Shown: positions 38,390-48,157 of the stretch, in pieces
Layout of the letters: every line of letters starts with the position of its first letter
Position numbering within the stretch: position 1 is the stretch's first letter
NCBI RefSeq assembly: GCF_002224265.1
Contig: NZ_CP012881.1
Coordinates: 1,984,001 to 2,048,000, forward strand
Direction: 5' to 3'
DNA: 64,000 nucleotides
Source: Vibrio vulnificus NBRC 15645 = ATCC 27562
Lineage (GTDB): Bacteria > Pseudomonadota > Gammaproteobacteria > Enterobacterales > Vibrionaceae
Notes under the pieces: generated by a model
The model's database searches: none
Told to the model about the DNA's origin: nothing
The model's input: the letters and a program-made list of their open reading frames with translations, nothing else
Translations under genes and position numbers: made by a program

Positions 38390-38494
38390 TCACTTTGTAT
38401 AAATCCGCACATCATGTGCTTCCAGTACACGCAAAAACGCCGATTTACATCGGCTAGAAAGGCAATCTGAGATTAATGCCATTGCTTTTCTCAC
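38390..38494 (-). CDS. possible nadB leader peptide (34 codons)
   Basis: Small ORF not long enough for standard gene calling: GTG AGA AAA GCA ATG..., 34 residues beginning [16 protein letters not shown] and ending DVRIYTK. A strong Shine-Dalgarno GGAGG lies 6 bases upstream of the GTG. Its TGA stop overlaps an in-frame GTG of nadB (GTGA). A terminator-like stem GCCGAT/ATCGGC followed by GTTTTTG lies inside it. Whether it is translated is unknown. Confidence 0.4.
   Translation of the reverse strand: MRKAMALISDCLSSRCKSAFLRVLEAHDVRIYTK
38433..38454 (-). terminator. terminator-like stem in the nadB leader
   Basis: On the minus strand, GCCGAT GTAA ATCGGC then GTTTTTG. It is 79-100 bases before the nadB ATG, inside the proposed leader ORF. 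Six-base stem only, so weak to moderate. Confidence 0.45.
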
Positions 38495-38577
38495 TCCGTC
38501 CCTCCAAAATCAGCGACAGAGAGTGTTTATTACATCACATTGCGCCTCAATAATTGACAAAAAATTTCACTTAAGTG

Positions 38578-38606
38578 GGAACTTTCTTGATTGGCGCGAG
38601 TCACAA
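38578..38606 (+). promoter_or_regulatory. sigma-E-type promoter of rpoE
   Basis: GGAACTT (38578-38584), a 16-base spacer, then TCACAA (38601-38606). This fits the GGAACTT/TCxxA pattern of RpoE promoters and suggests autoregulation, with a leader of about 90 bases before rpoE. The remaining nadB-rpoE intergenic region (38355-38704) also contains the nadB leader described separately. Confidence 0.75.
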
Positions 38607-38704
38607 TAGTGCTCAAGTAAGCAGTGGTGTCAATACTACATTTTGCATAATTATTGCCCATATCTGAGATATGTGGAGCATAACGAATAGGAGTATCCGC
38701 TCGA

Positions 38705-39283
38705 ATGAACGAGCAGTTGACCGATCAAGTATTGATTGAGCGAGTTCAGAGTGGCGATAAGCAAGCATTCAATCTTTTGGTGGTGAAGTACCAAAACAAA
38801 GTCTGCAATCTTATTTCCCGATACGTTAGTAATCCTGGTGATGTCCCTGATGTAGCACAGGAGGCTTTTATTAAAGCTTACCGAGCTATTCCAAGTTTTC
38901 GTGGCGAAAGTGCCTTCTATACTTGGTTGTATCGCATCGCAGTGAATACGGCGAAAAACCACATTGTTGCCCAGAGCCGTAGGCCACCCGCCAGTGATGT
39001 GGATGCTGATGAAGCTGAATTATATGAGACAGGTAACGCTTTGAAAGAAATTTCGAACCCTGAGAACCTCACGTTGTCCAATGAGTTGAAGCAAGTGGTT
39101 TTTAGTGCGATCAATGCGTTACCAGAAGATTTAAAAACAGCAATGACTCTGCGAGAGCTTGATGGCTTGAGCTATGAGGAAATTGCAGAAGTAATGGATT
39201 GCCCTGTAGGAACGGTACGTTCGCGTATCTTCCGTGCTCGTGAGGCGGTGGAAAAGAAAATTCAACCTCTTTTGCAACGCTAG
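38705..39283 (+). CDS. rpoE: RNA polymerase sigma-E factor
   Basis: ECF sigma factor for envelope stress, 192 residues. Region 2 includes DVPDVAQEAFIKAYRAIPSFRG and region 4 includes LREL-DGLSYEEIAEVMDCPVGTVRSRIFRAR. First gene of rpoE-rseA-rseB-rseC. GGAG lies 12 bases upstream of the ATG, and GCTCG/CGAGC surround the start codon. In Vibrio, sigma-E responds to misfolded outer-membrane proteins such as OmpU. Confidence 0.97.
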   Translation: MNEQLTDQVLIERVQSGDKQAFNLLVVKYQNKVCNLISRYVSNPGDVPDVAQEAFIKAYRAIPSFRGESAFYTWLYRIAVNTAKNHIVAQSRRPPASDVDADEAELYETGNALKEISNPENLTLSNELKQVVFSAINALPEDLKTAMTLRELDGLSYEEIAEVMDCPVGTVRSRIFRAREAVEKKIQPLLQR

Positions 39284-39310
39284 TACCAGTAACAACAATG
39301 GTGAATTAGA

Positions 39311-39931
39311 ATGGCTGACAAAGAAAAGCTTTCGGCGCTCATGGATGGCGAAATTGTCGATAAGGCTTTGATCAAAGAGATCGCTCAAGACGATGACGTT
39401 TTGGCCTCTTGGCGCAATTACCACTTAATTGGTGATGTTATGCGTGGTGAAGCACCGCAACAGCCCGAGTGGAATATTGCTGAAAGTGTCGCATTAGCGT
39501 TGGAAAACGAACCCGCGCACAGTTTACATCAGCAAAAAGTCATTGAGCTTACTCAGATGCCTCCAGAGTCACAACCTTTGCCACAACAGGCAAGAAGGCA
39601 GTTACCAGCGTGGTTGTCTCAGTTTGGCCAAGTCGCGGTTGCGGCGTGTGTGTCCCTTGCGGTCATCCTTGGCGTGCAACAATACGGTGGCAGTGATCCC
39701 GCGGCGCCTCAAGCGGATCAATTACCTGTGTTGCAGACAATTCCGTTTGCCGGCAGTGCTGAGCCAGTGAGTTTGACGCGTGAATCGGTCGAAAAATCGA
39801 TGAGCGAATCGTCAATTCAAGAGCAGCGTAAACGCGTTCATGCTATGTTACGTGATTATGAGCTCCAGCTAAGATTAAATAGTGACTCATCTCATATTGC
39901 AGGTGAGCAATCTACATCGGAAATTGAATGA
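39311..39931 (+). CDS. rseA: anti-sigma-E factor RseA
   Basis: Single-pass membrane protein of 206 residues that holds RpoE. The N-terminal cytoplasmic anti-sigma domain (KEKLSALMDGEIVDKALI) is followed by a membrane segment near residues 105-122 (VAVAACVSLAVILGV) and a periplasmic tail. Released by DegS and RseP cleavage in the known pathway. Its stop overlaps the rseB start (ATGA). Confidence 0.94.
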   Translation: MADKEKLSALMDGEIVDKALIKEIAQDDDVLASWRNYHLIGDVMRGEAPQQPEWNIAESVALALENEPAHSLHQQKVIELTQMPPESQPLPQQARRQLPAWLSQFGQVAVAACVSLAVILGVQQYGGSDPAAPQADQLPVLQTIPFAGSAEPVSLTRESVEKSMSESSIQEQRKRVHAMLRDYELQLRLNSDSSHIAGEQSTSEIE

Positions 39932-40905
39932 AGAAATTCCTGTTCAGTGTCTGTGCTCTGTTCAGTGTGATGACTCCCCAAGCCTTTGCCAGCGATAAGC
40001 CGGCGGAGGCTTTATTGCATCAAATGAGCGAAGCCAGCCAAAATTTGAGCTACGAGTTAGCTTATATTCTTATCAAGAAAAACAGCATAGAGCCTTTACT
40101 GTATCGTCATGCCAGTAAAGAAGCGCAGCAGTATGCGCATCTGATTTATCTTAGTGGTCCTGTGCGCGAAGTGATTAAACGTGGCCATGAAGTCAGCTAT
40201 ATAGAACCAGGTGTGGAGCCGTTTACCATTCAAGCCGGAGAAATGGTGGCCCCGGTCATGCCAATGTTAGGCAGTGACATTGATCAACTGCACAAGTTTT
40301 ATGATTACGTGCAAGTTGGCCGAGCACGTGAAGCCGGCTCTCCTACGCAAGTGATCCGTATTGTGCCGAAAGATGGGTTACGTTATTCCTACGTGGTTTG
40401 GATTGATGAGCAGAGCAAGCTGCCCTTACGCGCCGATCTAGTGGATCGTGACGGTGAGGTGATTGAGCAGTATCGTGCCATTACATACACTGTGAATCAG
40501 AAAATTGCCGACCTAATGAGTGGTCTTGAAGACGTGCAGCTACCTGCTGTTCTGACTTTACCGAAAGGGGAAGTGGAGAAGAGCAACTGGCGTGTGTCAT
40601 GGACTCCGGAAGGATTTGTTGCCAACGATCTAAGCCGTTATCGCTTGGCATTGACGGATCAATTGGTGGAAAGCCAGCTTTTCACTGATGGCTTGTTTAG
40701 TTTCTCTGTTTATGTCGCAGAGAAAGACGATCATTCATTGAAAGGCCAATTGGTACGTCAAGGCCGCCGTACTTTACATAGTGTGGTGGTGGGTGAGCAT
40801 GAGATTTCTGTGGTAGGAGACATTCCGCCAGCCACTGCGCAGCGTATCGCTCAATCGGTCACCTTCACGGCTGAACTTAACCAGAATAAGGCAAAACCGC
40901 AATGA
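39928..40905 (+). CDS. rseB: sigma-E regulatory protein RseB
   Basis: Periplasmic protein of 325 residues with signal peptide (cleavage probably after PQAFA). It binds RseA's periplasmic domain and protects it from DegS. Two domains are expected; the second starts near residue 215. Overlaps both neighbours by four bases (ATGA at each end), which indicates tight translational coupling. Confidence 0.94.
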   Translation: MKKFLFSVCALFSVMTPQAFASDKPAEALLHQMSEASQNLSYELAYILIKKNSIEPLLYRHASKEAQQYAHLIYLSGPVREVIKRGHEVSYIEPGVEPFTIQAGEMVAPVMPMLGSDIDQLHKFYDYVQVGRAREAGSPTQVIRIVPKDGLRYSYVVWIDEQSKLPLRADLVDRDGEVIEQYRAITYTVNQKIADLMSGLEDVQLPAVLTLPKGEVEKSNWRVSWTPEGFVANDLSRYRLALTDQLVESQLFTDGLFSFSVYVAEKDDHSLKGQLVRQGRRTLHSVVVGEHEISVVGDIPPATAQRIAQSVTFTAELNQNKAKPQ

Positions 40906-41372
40906 TGACCGCACTCGCCACCGTCACCCAAGTGACACCGAATGACCATGGGTTTGAGGTGGCGTTGAGTTGTGAGCAACAAACCAGTTGCAGCAGTTGT
41001 TCTTCACAAAAAAGCTGCGGAACAGGGGTTGTCAGTAAAGCGTTTGGTAACAAAAGTTTACTTTGGCATTTAGAGACCCAGCGACGACTTCACGTTGGTC
41101 AAGTGGTTGAAATAGGTATTCCAGAGCAAAGCCTTCTTCAATCGGCGATATTGGTTTATCTGCTGCCTATCGTTGCGATGCTGCTGGGGGCTTTGTTTGG
41201 CCATTTGGTGCTTTCTCCATGGCTAGAGATGGGAGAAGGGGCGGTGGTACTGACCTCGATGCTTTTTGCGTTTATCGGCATTCTCTTAGCCAAAAAGCTG
41301 GCTCAGCCGCTTGAGCAGAAAAGTGCTGCTCAAGTTGAATTGATGAGAGTGTTTGGTGAACCTATCGCCTAA
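40902..41372 (+). CDS. rseC: SoxR-reducing/RseC-family protein
   Basis: Inner-membrane protein of 156 residues with an N-terminal cysteine cluster (SCEQQTSCSSCSSQKSCG, four or more Cys) and two membrane segments at about 73-95 and 105-125. In E. coli RseC contributes to keeping SoxR reduced and weakly affects sigma-E. Last gene of the operon. Confidence 0.93.
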   Translation: MMTALATVTQVTPNDHGFEVALSCEQQTSCSSCSSQKSCGTGVVSKAFGNKSLLWHLETQRRLHVGQVVEIGIPEQSLLQSAILVYLLPIVAMLLGALFGHLVLSPWLEMGEGAVVLTSMLFAFIGILLAKKLAQPLEQKSAAQVELMRVFGEPIA

Positions 41373-41422
41373 ATTATGATGCGCCCAGAGTTGAAATTGG
41401 GTAGAATCTGCCAACTTAACTG

Positions 41423-41448
41423 AAATGCCGCCAATGAGCGGCGTTTCT
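41423..41448 (+). terminator. weak terminator-like hairpin between rseC and lepA
   Basis: Stem GCCGC / GCGGC with weaker flanking AAAT/GTTT pairs. No long T-run, so it may only reduce read-through into lepA. Confidence 0.4.
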
Positions 41449-41485
41449 ATGTCCCAGAATAACAGAGTTTAGTCACCCCAAATCT

Positions 41486-43279
41486 ATGAAGCACATTCGT
41501 AATTTTTCGATTATCGCCCATATTGACCACGGCAAATCGACCCTATCAGACCGTTTAATCCAAGTTTGTGGTGGATTGAGCGACCGTGAAATGGCAGAAC
41601 AAGTTCTAGACTCCATGGAGCTAGAGCGTGAGCGTGGAATTACCATTAAAGCTCAGAGTGTGACCCTCGACTATAAAGCCCAAGATGGTGAAACTTACCA
41701 GCTTAACTTTATCGATACTCCGGGACACGTTGACTTTTCTTACGAAGTATCTCGCTCGCTGGCCGCGTGTGAAGGGGCTTTGTTGGTGGTGGATGCAGGT
41801 CAGGGTGTTGAAGCTCAAACGCTTGCAAACTGTTACACCGCAATTGAAATGGATTTGGAAGTCGTTCCAATCCTAAACAAGATTGACCTTCCGGCGGCAG
41901 AGCCTGAGCGTGTGGCGGAAGAGATTGAAGACATCGTTGGTATCGATGCGATTGATGCGGTTCGCTGTTCAGCCAAAACTGGTCTTGGCGTTGATGACGT
42001 GCTAGAGAAGATTGTTTCTGCGATCCCAGCACCAGAAGGCGATCCTGAAGCGCCACTGCAAGCACTGATCATTGACTCATGGTTTGACAACTACCTTGGC
42101 GTTGTCTCTCTTGTGCGCATTAAACACGGCAAGTTAAAGAAAAACGACAAGATCAAAGTGATGAGTACGGGCCAAATCTGGGGTGTTGACCGTTTAGGTA
42201 TCTTCACACCAAAACAGATCGATACAACAGAACTCAACACTGGCGAAGTAGGCTGGGTGGTTTGTGGTATCAAAGACATTCTTGGCGCACCTGTTGGTGA
42301 TACGTTAACTCTGGCGAAAAATGGTGCAGAGAAAGCGTTGCCAGGCTTTAAGAAAGTGAAACCTCAGGTATACGCAGGTCTGTTCCCGGTTTCCTCTGAC
42401 GATTATGAAGCGTTTCGCGATGCACTAGGCAAACTCAGCCTAAACGACGCGTCACTTTTCTATGAGCCAGAGAACTCGGCTGCACTCGGTTTTGGTTTCC
42501 GTTGTGGCTTCCTTGGTATGCTGCACATGGAGATCATTCAAGAGCGTTTAGAGCGTGAATACGATCTCGACCTGATCACCACTGCGCCAACGGTAGTTTA
42601 CGAAGTGCTGACCACCAGTAAACAGACTATCTATGTTGATAGCCCTGCGAAATTGCCTGCGGTGAATGACGTGGCAGAAATTCGTGAGCCAATCGCACGC
42701 TGTAATATTCTTGTGCCAGCGGATTACCTAGGTAACGTGATTACCTTGTGTATTGAGAAGCGTGGTACTCAGGTAGACATGGTTTACCACGGTAACCAAG
42801 TTGCATTGACGTACGATATTCCAATGGCGGAAGTGGTGCTGGATTTCTTCGACCGTTTGAAATCGACCTCGCGTGGTTATGCGTCGCTTGATTACGGATT
42901 CCAACGTTTTGAAGAGTCGAACATGGTGCGTGTAGACGTGTTGCTAAACGGCGACAAAGTCGATGCTTTGGCGATCATTACTCACAAAGATCAGTCCCAG
43001 ACTCGTGGCCGTCAATTGGTTGAGAAAATGAAAGAATTCATTCCTCGCCAGATGTTCGACATCGCGATTCAAGCCGCAATTGGTAACCACATTATTGCGC
43101 GCTCTACCGTAAAACAGCTACGTAAAAACGTATTAGCGAAGTGTTACGGTGGTGACGTGAGCCGTAAGAAGAAACTACTGAAGAAGCAGAAAGAAGGTAA
43201 GAAACGCATGAAGCAAATCGGTAACGTTGAGCTACCGCAAGAAGCTTTCCTAGCGATTCTCCATGTAGGTAAAGATTAA
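41486..43279 (+). CDS. lepA: elongation factor 4 (LepA)
   Basis: Ribosome-associated GTPase of 597 residues involved in translation under stress and in 30S biogenesis. G1 motif AHIDHGKST near residue 9, G3 DTPGHVDF, G4 NKID near 130, and the LepA-specific C-terminal domain ([19 protein letters not shown] and the final basic tail). Precedes lepB, as in E. coli. Confidence 0.97.
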   Translation: MKHIRNFSIIAHIDHGKSTLSDRLIQVCGGLSDREMAEQVLDSMELERERGITIKAQSVTLDYKAQDGETYQLNFIDTPGHVDFSYEVSRSLAACEGALLVVDAGQGVEAQTLANCYTAIEMDLEVVPILNKIDLPAAEPERVAEEIEDIVGIDAIDAVRCSAKTGLGVDDVLEKIVSAIPAPEGDPEAPLQALIIDSWFDNYLGVVSLVRIKHGKLKKNDKIKVMSTGQIWGVDRLGIFTPKQIDTTELNTGEVGWVVCGIKDILGAPVGDTLTLAKNGAEKALPGFKKVKPQVYAGLFPVSSDDYEAFRDALGKLSLNDASLFYEPENSAALGFGFRCGFLGMLHMEIIQERLEREYDLDLITTAPTVVYEVLTTSKQTIYVDSPAKLPAVNDVAEIREPIARCNILVPADYLGNVITLCIEKRGTQVDMVYHGNQVALTYDIPMAEVVLDFFDRLKSTSRGYASLDYGFQRFEESNMVRVDVLLNGDKVDALAIITHKDQSQTRGRQLVEKMKEFIPRQMFDIAIQAAIGNHIIARSTVKQLRKNVLAKCYGGDVSRKKKLLKKQKEGKKRMKQIGNVELPQEAFLAILHVGKD

Positions 43280-43332
43280 CAGTTTGAACTTACATCTTGC
43301 TTACCAGTCATAAGACGGTAGATATCCAAATA

Positions 43333-43358
43333 AGTGAAAGGGTTACGGCTCTTTCACT
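43333..43358 (+). terminator. hairpin between lepA and lepB
   Basis: Stem AGTGAAAG / CTTTCACT with a 10-base loop; TATTTTTT follows a few bases later. Probably partial termination. Confidence 0.5.
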
Positions 43359-43385
43359 TTCGTATTTTTTAGATAAGGGAAGTCC

Positions 43386-44285
43386 ATGGCGAATACATTC
43401 TCACTGATTTTGGTCATCGTCACGCTGATCACAGGTGTGGTTTGGTTGCTCGAAAAACTGGTTTGGGCCAAGAAACGCCAACAAAAAGTGGCGGAGATTG
43501 AAAGTCAAACGGTTAATGGGTTAGATGCACAAACTCTCGCAAAGGCGAAAATGCAGCCTTGGTGGGTGGAAAACAGTGTCTCTATCTTCCCGGTTATCGC
43601 CTTTGTTTTGGTGTTACGCTCGTTTATCTATGAACCGTTTCAGATCCCTTCAGGCTCAATGATGCCGACTCTGCTTGTAGGCGATTTTATTCTGGTAGAG
43701 AAATACGCTTATGGCCTGAAAGATCCGGTTTGGCGTACCCAGTTAGTGGAAACGGGTAAGCCAGAGCGTGGCGATATTGTTGTCTTCAAATACCCACCGT
43801 CACCTAACATCGACTACATCAAACGAGTGGTCGGTTTGCCTGGTGATACGGTACGTTATAACCGCCAAAAAGAAATCTGTATTCAGCCAAAAGGTGAGAG
43901 CGTCTGTCATATGGCGATCCGCAATAACGTTGTGGAAAGCGAATTTATTCAAGACGGCATCAACCTGACGCAGACAGATGAACAATTGGGCGAAGTAAAA
44001 CACCAAATTTTGGTTAACCCACTGCGTCAAGACCGCGTAGAAGCGTATGCGCCTCGTGCTGGTGTGAGTGAATGGGTGGTACCACAAGGTCAGTATTTTG
44101 TGATGGGTGACAACCGTGACAACAGTGCTGATAGCCGTTACTGGGGCTTTGTACCAGAAGCTAACCTAGTAGGTAAGGCCGTGGCGATTTGGATCAGCTT
44201 CGAGTTTGATCGTGGTTCAGATAGCGTGCTGCCTTCTTGGATCCCTACTGGCGTGCGTTTTAACCGCATCGGCGGTATTCACTAA
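43386..44285 (+). CDS. lepB: signal peptidase I
   Basis: Inner-membrane protease of 299 residues that removes signal peptides. Two membrane segments (about residues 4-22 and 61-78), then the catalytic-serine box [12 protein letters not shown] near 94-105 and catalytic-lysine box [11 protein letters not shown] near 145. [14 protein letters not shown] completes the family signature. Operon with rnc and era. Confidence 0.97.
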   Translation: MANTFSLILVIVTLITGVVWLLEKLVWAKKRQQKVAEIESQTVNGLDAQTLAKAKMQPWWVENSVSIFPVIAFVLVLRSFIYEPFQIPSGSMMPTLLVGDFILVEKYAYGLKDPVWRTQLVETGKPERGDIVVFKYPPSPNIDYIKRVVGLPGDTVRYNRQKEICIQPKGESVCHMAIRNNVVESEFIQDGINLTQTDEQLGEVKHQILVNPLRQDRVEAYAPRAGVSEWVVPQGQYFVMGDNRDNSADSRYWGFVPEANLVGKAVAIWISFEFDRGSDSVLPSWIPTGVRFNRIGGIH

Positions 44286-44307
44286 CTTTGATGATTATCG
44301 GAAAAGT

Positions 44308-44985
44308 ATGAATTCTCCAATTGAGAAACTAACCAGACAGCTCGGCTATCAATTTCAAGATGACGAGCTGCTCAATTTGGCGCTGACTCATCGCAGCGCC
44401 AACAGCAAACATAATGAACGTCTTGAATTTCTGGGCGATTCAATTTTAAGTTTTGTCATTGCTGATGAACTTTATCATCGTTTCCCGAAAGTGAATGAGG
44501 GAGACATGAGCCGCATGCGAGCGACGTTAGTGCGCGGTAATACATTGGCAGAGCTAGGCCGTGAATTCGGTTTGGGAGATTACTTAAAATTAGGTCCAGG
44601 CGAGCTGAAAAGTGGCGGTTTCCGTCGCGATTCGATTCTGGCTGATGCCGTTGAAGCCATTATCGGTGCCGTTTATCTAGATAGCGATCTAGAAGTGGTG
44701 CGCGGTATTGTGCTCAATTGGTACACCTCTCGTTTGGAAGCCATCAAGCCTGGTGTTTCACAGAAAGATCCCAAGACACGTTTGCAAGAGTTCTTGCAAG
44801 GCAGAAGAAAACCGCTGCCTGTTTACACAGTGACTAATATTAAAGGTGAAGCACACAATCAGGAATTCACGGTTGAGTGTGATATCGCGGGTATGGATAA
44901 GCCCGTTGTCGGTAGAGGTACCAGCCGCCGCAAGGCAGAACAAGCGGCTGCGGAATTGGCTCTGGAGCAGTTAACCAATGGCTGA
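44308..44985 (+). CDS. rnc: ribonuclease III
   Basis: Double-strand-specific RNase of 225 residues that processes rRNA and mRNAs. Signature [13 protein letters not shown] near residue 33-45, acidic catalytic residues there and near 117, and a C-terminal double-stranded RNA-binding domain from about residue 155. The start MNSPIEKL at 44308 was chosen because the longer frame overlaps lepB. Overlaps era by 8 bases. Confidence 0.97.
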   Translation: MNSPIEKLTRQLGYQFQDDELLNLALTHRSANSKHNERLEFLGDSILSFVIADELYHRFPKVNEGDMSRMRATLVRGNTLAELGREFGLGDYLKLGPGELKSGGFRRDSILADAVEAIIGAVYLDSDLEVVRGIVLNWYTSRLEAIKPGVSQKDPKTRLQEFLQGRRKPLPVYTVTNIKGEAHNQEFTVECDIAGMDKPVVGRGTSRRKAEQAAAELALEQLTNG

Positions 44986-45940
44986 TAATGAATTTGATAT
45001 CGATGCGTTTTTCTCTACAGAGAAGAAAAGCACGTCTTCTGAAAACCAGCACTGTGGTTTTATCGCCATTGTTGGTCGTCCTAATGTGGGCAAATCGACC
45101 CTACTGAACAAAATTCTTGGTCAGAAAATCTCGATTACCTCGCGCAAACCACAAACCACGCGTCACCGCATTATGGGCGTGGATACTGATGGCGATTACC
45201 AAGCGATTTACGTCGATACTCCGGGATTGCACATCGAGGAGAAACGCGCCATCAACCGTTTGATGAACCGCGCAGCCAACTCATCACTTAGTGATGTGAA
45301 CTTGGTGTTTTTCTTGGTCGATGGGACCCATTGGACCAACGACGATGAAATGGTGCTCAATAAACTGCAGAAAGCGAATTTCCCAGTCGTATTGTGTGTC
45401 AACAAAGTTGACAACGTACAAGATCGCAATGAAGTCATGCAGCACATGATGGAAATGTCGAAGAAAATGAACTTCGTCGATGTGGTGCCTATTTCTGCTA
45501 AACAGGGTAAAAACATCGATGTGCTGCGTAAGCACGTTCGTGACCACTTGCCAAAAGCAGTGCACCATTTCCCTGAAGAGTATGTGACGGACCGTTCGCA
45601 GCGCTTCATGGCGTCTGAAATCGTGCGTGAAAAACTGATGCGTTTCACCGGTGACGAACTGCCATACTCAGTGACCGTGGAGATCGAACGTTTTGACTAC
45701 AACCCGGAAACCGATGGTTTCCACATCAACGCGTTAATTTTGGTTGAGCGTAGCGGCCAGAAGAAAATGGTGATTGGTAAAGGTGGTGAGAAAATCAAAA
45801 CCATCGGACGCGAGGCACGCCTCGATATGGAAGAATTGTTTGGTCGCAAGGTTTACCTAGAAACTTGGGTGAAAGTGAAATCCGGTTGGGCAGACGACGA
45901 ACGTGCGTTGCGCTCACTGGGTTACATTGACGACCTCTAA
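44978..45940 (+). CDS. era: GTPase Era
   Basis: Essential GTPase for 16S rRNA maturation, 320 residues. G1 GRPNVGKST near 32, G3 DTPG near 80, G4 NKVD near 143, and a C-terminal KH domain ([22 protein letters not shown]). It has an N-terminal extension of about 20 acidic and serine-rich residues. Overlaps rnc, as in E. coli, and ends at a terminator before recO. Confidence 0.97.
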   Translation: MADNEFDIDAFFSTEKKSTSSENQHCGFIAIVGRPNVGKSTLLNKILGQKISITSRKPQTTRHRIMGVDTDGDYQAIYVDTPGLHIEEKRAINRLMNRAANSSLSDVNLVFFLVDGTHWTNDDEMVLNKLQKANFPVVLCVNKVDNVQDRNEVMQHMMEMSKKMNFVDVVPISAKQGKNIDVLRKHVRDHLPKAVHHFPEEYVTDRSQRFMASEIVREKLMRFTGDELPYSVTVEIERFDYNPETDGFHINALILVERSGQKKMVIGKGGEKIKTIGREARLDMEELFGRKVYLETWVKVKSGWADDERALRSLGYIDDL

Positions 45941-45979
45941 CTCGGTTAGCGAGACTTATCGCTCCGATCGTATCTTGTT

Positions 45980-46007
45980 AAGGAGCCTAAGTGGCTCCTT
46001 ATTTTTT
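45980..46007 (+). terminator. Rho-independent terminator of era
   Basis: Stem AAGGAGCC / GGCTCCTT with loop TAAGT, then ATTTTTT. Confidence 0.85.
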
Positions 46008-46025
46008 GTGGAATAGAAGCACAGC

Positions 46026-46757
46026 ATGAACGCGCCTGACGGTTTACAGCGATGTTTTGTTCTCCATCGTCGCCCTTATAGCGAATCCAGTCTGATCTTG
46101 GACGTATTCAGCGAAGAGTTCGGCCGCATCACCTTGATGTCGAAAGGGGCACGCAGTAAGCGATCAAATTTAAAAGGGGCACTCCAACCGTTTACCCCCT
46201 TACTGCTGAAATGGTCTGGCAAAGGTGCAATGAAAACCTTACGCCAAGCTGAGCCGATCAGTTTAGGCCTGCCTCTAACGGGTATCTACCTCTATTCCGC
46301 GATGTATGTGAATGAGTTGGTTGGCCGTGTTTTGATGCAAGAAGTGCCGATGCCGGGACTGTTCCATGACTATCTATTTGCCTTAACAGAGCTTGCCCAA
46401 GCGGACAATCCTGAACCGGCTTTGCGCCGTTTTGAGCTCGCGTTGCTGGCCGCGATGGGATACGGCGTGGATTTTTTGCATTGTGCTGGCACTGGCGAGC
46501 CGATTGATCCGCAAATGACTTATCGTTACCGAGAGCAAAAAGGGTTTATTGCTTCAGTGCGGCGAGACAACCTGACGTTTTTGGGCAATGAATTGATTGC
46601 CATCAGTGAGCGTCGCTTTCTCACGAAAGAGCAACTTCAAGCGGCAAAACGCTTTACACGAATAGCCTTAAAGCCGTATCTTGGCGGCAAACCTTTAAAA
46701 AGTCGGGAATTGTTTATACAGATGAGGATTCCCCGAACACGGAGTATGGAAAAATGA
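46026..46757 (+). CDS. recO: DNA repair protein RecO
   Basis: Recombination mediator of the RecFOR path, 243 residues. N-terminal OB-fold region ([21 protein letters not shown]) and a C-terminal helical domain. It has no zinc-type cysteine set. Starts 19 bases after the era terminator T-run and overlaps pdxJ by four bases (ATGA), so recO-pdxJ-acpS are co-translated. Confidence 0.95.
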   Translation: MNAPDGLQRCFVLHRRPYSESSLILDVFSEEFGRITLMSKGARSKRSNLKGALQPFTPLLLKWSGKGAMKTLRQAEPISLGLPLTGIYLYSAMYVNELVGRVLMQEVPMPGLFHDYLFALTELAQADNPEPALRRFELALLAAMGYGVDFLHCAGTGEPIDPQMTYRYREQKGFIASVRRDNLTFLGNELIAISERRFLTKEQLQAAKRFTRIALKPYLGGKPLKSRELFIQMRIPRTRSMEK

Positions 46758-47485
46758 GTTCAATTTACCTGGGTGTTAACATCGACCACGTCGCCACTTT
46801 ACGCAATGCCCGCGGTACTAAGTATCCTGATCCTGTCCACGCCGCAGAAGTGGCAGAGCGAGCGGGCGCGGATGGCATTACCATTCATTTACGCGAAGAC
46901 CGTCGCCACATTACTGACCGTGATGTTCGTATTCTGCGTGAAACCCTGCAAACACGTATGAATTTGGAAATGGCTGTCACCGATGAAATGATCGAGATAG
47001 CCCTCAAAACGCAACCTGAATATGTTTGCTTAGTCCCTGAAAAGCGTGAAGAACTTACCACCGAAGGCGGATTGGATGTCGCAGGCCATTTAGACAAAAT
47101 CAAAGCTGCGACGGAAAAATTAACCGCAGCGGGCATTAAAGTTTCCCTGTTCATTGATGCAGACCGTGAGCAAATTGATGCCGCCAAAGCGTGTGGCGCG
47201 CCTTTTATTGAGCTCCATACGGGGCATTACGCGGATGCTGCGACCGAAGCAGACCAACTGGATGAGCTGAAGAAGATTGCTGCAGGCGCAAGTTACGCAG
47301 CGGATTTGGGTATTACGGTGAACGCGGGCCATGGTTTGACTTACCACAACGTCGCACCAATTGCGGCATTGCCTGAGATTTACGAGCTGAACATCGGTCA
47401 TGCGATCATTGGTCGAGCGGTATTTGATGGTCTCCATAAAGCGGTAGCGGACATGAAAGCCATTATGGTTGCGGCTCGTCAGTAA
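46754..47485 (+). CDS. pdxJ: pyridoxine 5'-phosphate synthase
   Basis: Final ring-closing enzyme of pyridoxine phosphate synthesis, 243 residues. Signatures are [17 protein letters not shown] at the N-terminus, [15 protein letters not shown], and [10 protein letters not shown] near the C-terminus. Linked by pathway to epd in the same window. The stop codon is directly followed by the acpS ATG. Confidence 0.97.
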   Translation: MSSIYLGVNIDHVATLRNARGTKYPDPVHAAEVAERAGADGITIHLREDRRHITDRDVRILRETLQTRMNLEMAVTDEMIEIALKTQPEYVCLVPEKREELTTEGGLDVAGHLDKIKAATEKLTAAGIKVSLFIDADREQIDAAKACGAPFIELHTGHYADAATEADQLDELKKIAAGASYAADLGITVNAGHGLTYHNVAPIAALPEIYELNIGHAIIGRAVFDGLHKAVADMKAIMVAARQ

Positions 47486-47866
47486 ATGGCCATTGTTGGA
47501 CTGGGTACCGACATTGCTGAAATCGAGCGAGTGGAAAAGGCACTTGCTCGCAGTGGTGTGGCGTTTGCAGAACGGATCCTCTCTGTGCAAGAGATGGAAA
47601 CGTTTGTCAGCTTAAAGCAGCAAGGACGTTTTCTTGCTAAGCGTTTTGCGGCGAAAGAAGCGGCTTCTAAAGCGTTAGGAACCGGGATTGCTCACGGCGT
47701 CTCTTTCCAAGACTTTACCATCAAGAATGATGACAATGGTAAACCCTATCTGCAGCTTGCTGGTCGAGCAGCAGAACTGGCCCATCAAATGGGGGTTTGC
47801 CACACACACCTTTCTCTCTCCGATGAGCGTCACTACGCTGTCGCAACGGTCATCTTCGAATCTTAA
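47486..47866 (+). CDS. acpS: holo-[acyl-carrier-protein] synthase
   Basis: Transfers 4'-phosphopantetheine from CoA to acyl carrier protein. It has 126 residues, with [12 protein letters not shown] at the N-terminus and the [15 protein letters not shown] block near residue 53. Follows pdxJ with zero spacing; terminator at 47871. Confidence 0.97.
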   Translation: MAIVGLGTDIAEIERVEKALARSGVAFAERILSVQEMETFVSLKQQGRFLAKRFAAKEAASKALGTGIAHGVSFQDFTIKNDDNGKPYLQLAGRAAELAHQMGVCHTHLSLSDERHYAVATVIFES

Positions 47867-47870
47867 TTAG

Positions 47871-47910
47871 AAGCGCTTTATCGATATTTCAGCGAGATAA
47901 AGCGCTTTTA
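47871..47910 (+). terminator. Rho-independent terminator of acpS
   Basis: Long stem AAGCGCTTTATC / GATAAAGCGCTT with a 13-base loop and T-rich tail. The following 250 bases to 48157 are AT-rich and show no gene; a promoter for the next operon is expected there. Confidence 0.88.
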
Positions 47911-48157
47911 TAAACTTTTCATATTTGTCTGTCTTTTCACAAATTCCAAAAATACTCTTTTAGTAAGTGATCTTTGTTCCAAATGAACATGTCGATTGTT
48001 GATTAAATTGCATATACTCTAATGGTGCAGGGTTGTTAAATATAAAAATTATAAATGCAAGGTTGGCCAGTTTATCCTTTTTTATTCGCTAATTTTTAAC
48101 TTGAATGGGTCGGTTTAAAAGCAGTATAGCGATGATTTCATTAAGAAAGGCGGTGCC

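Noticed and set aside
47120..47590. 156-codon minus-strand frame across pdxJ and acpS
   Set aside because: Antisense shadow of two conserved, coupled genes.
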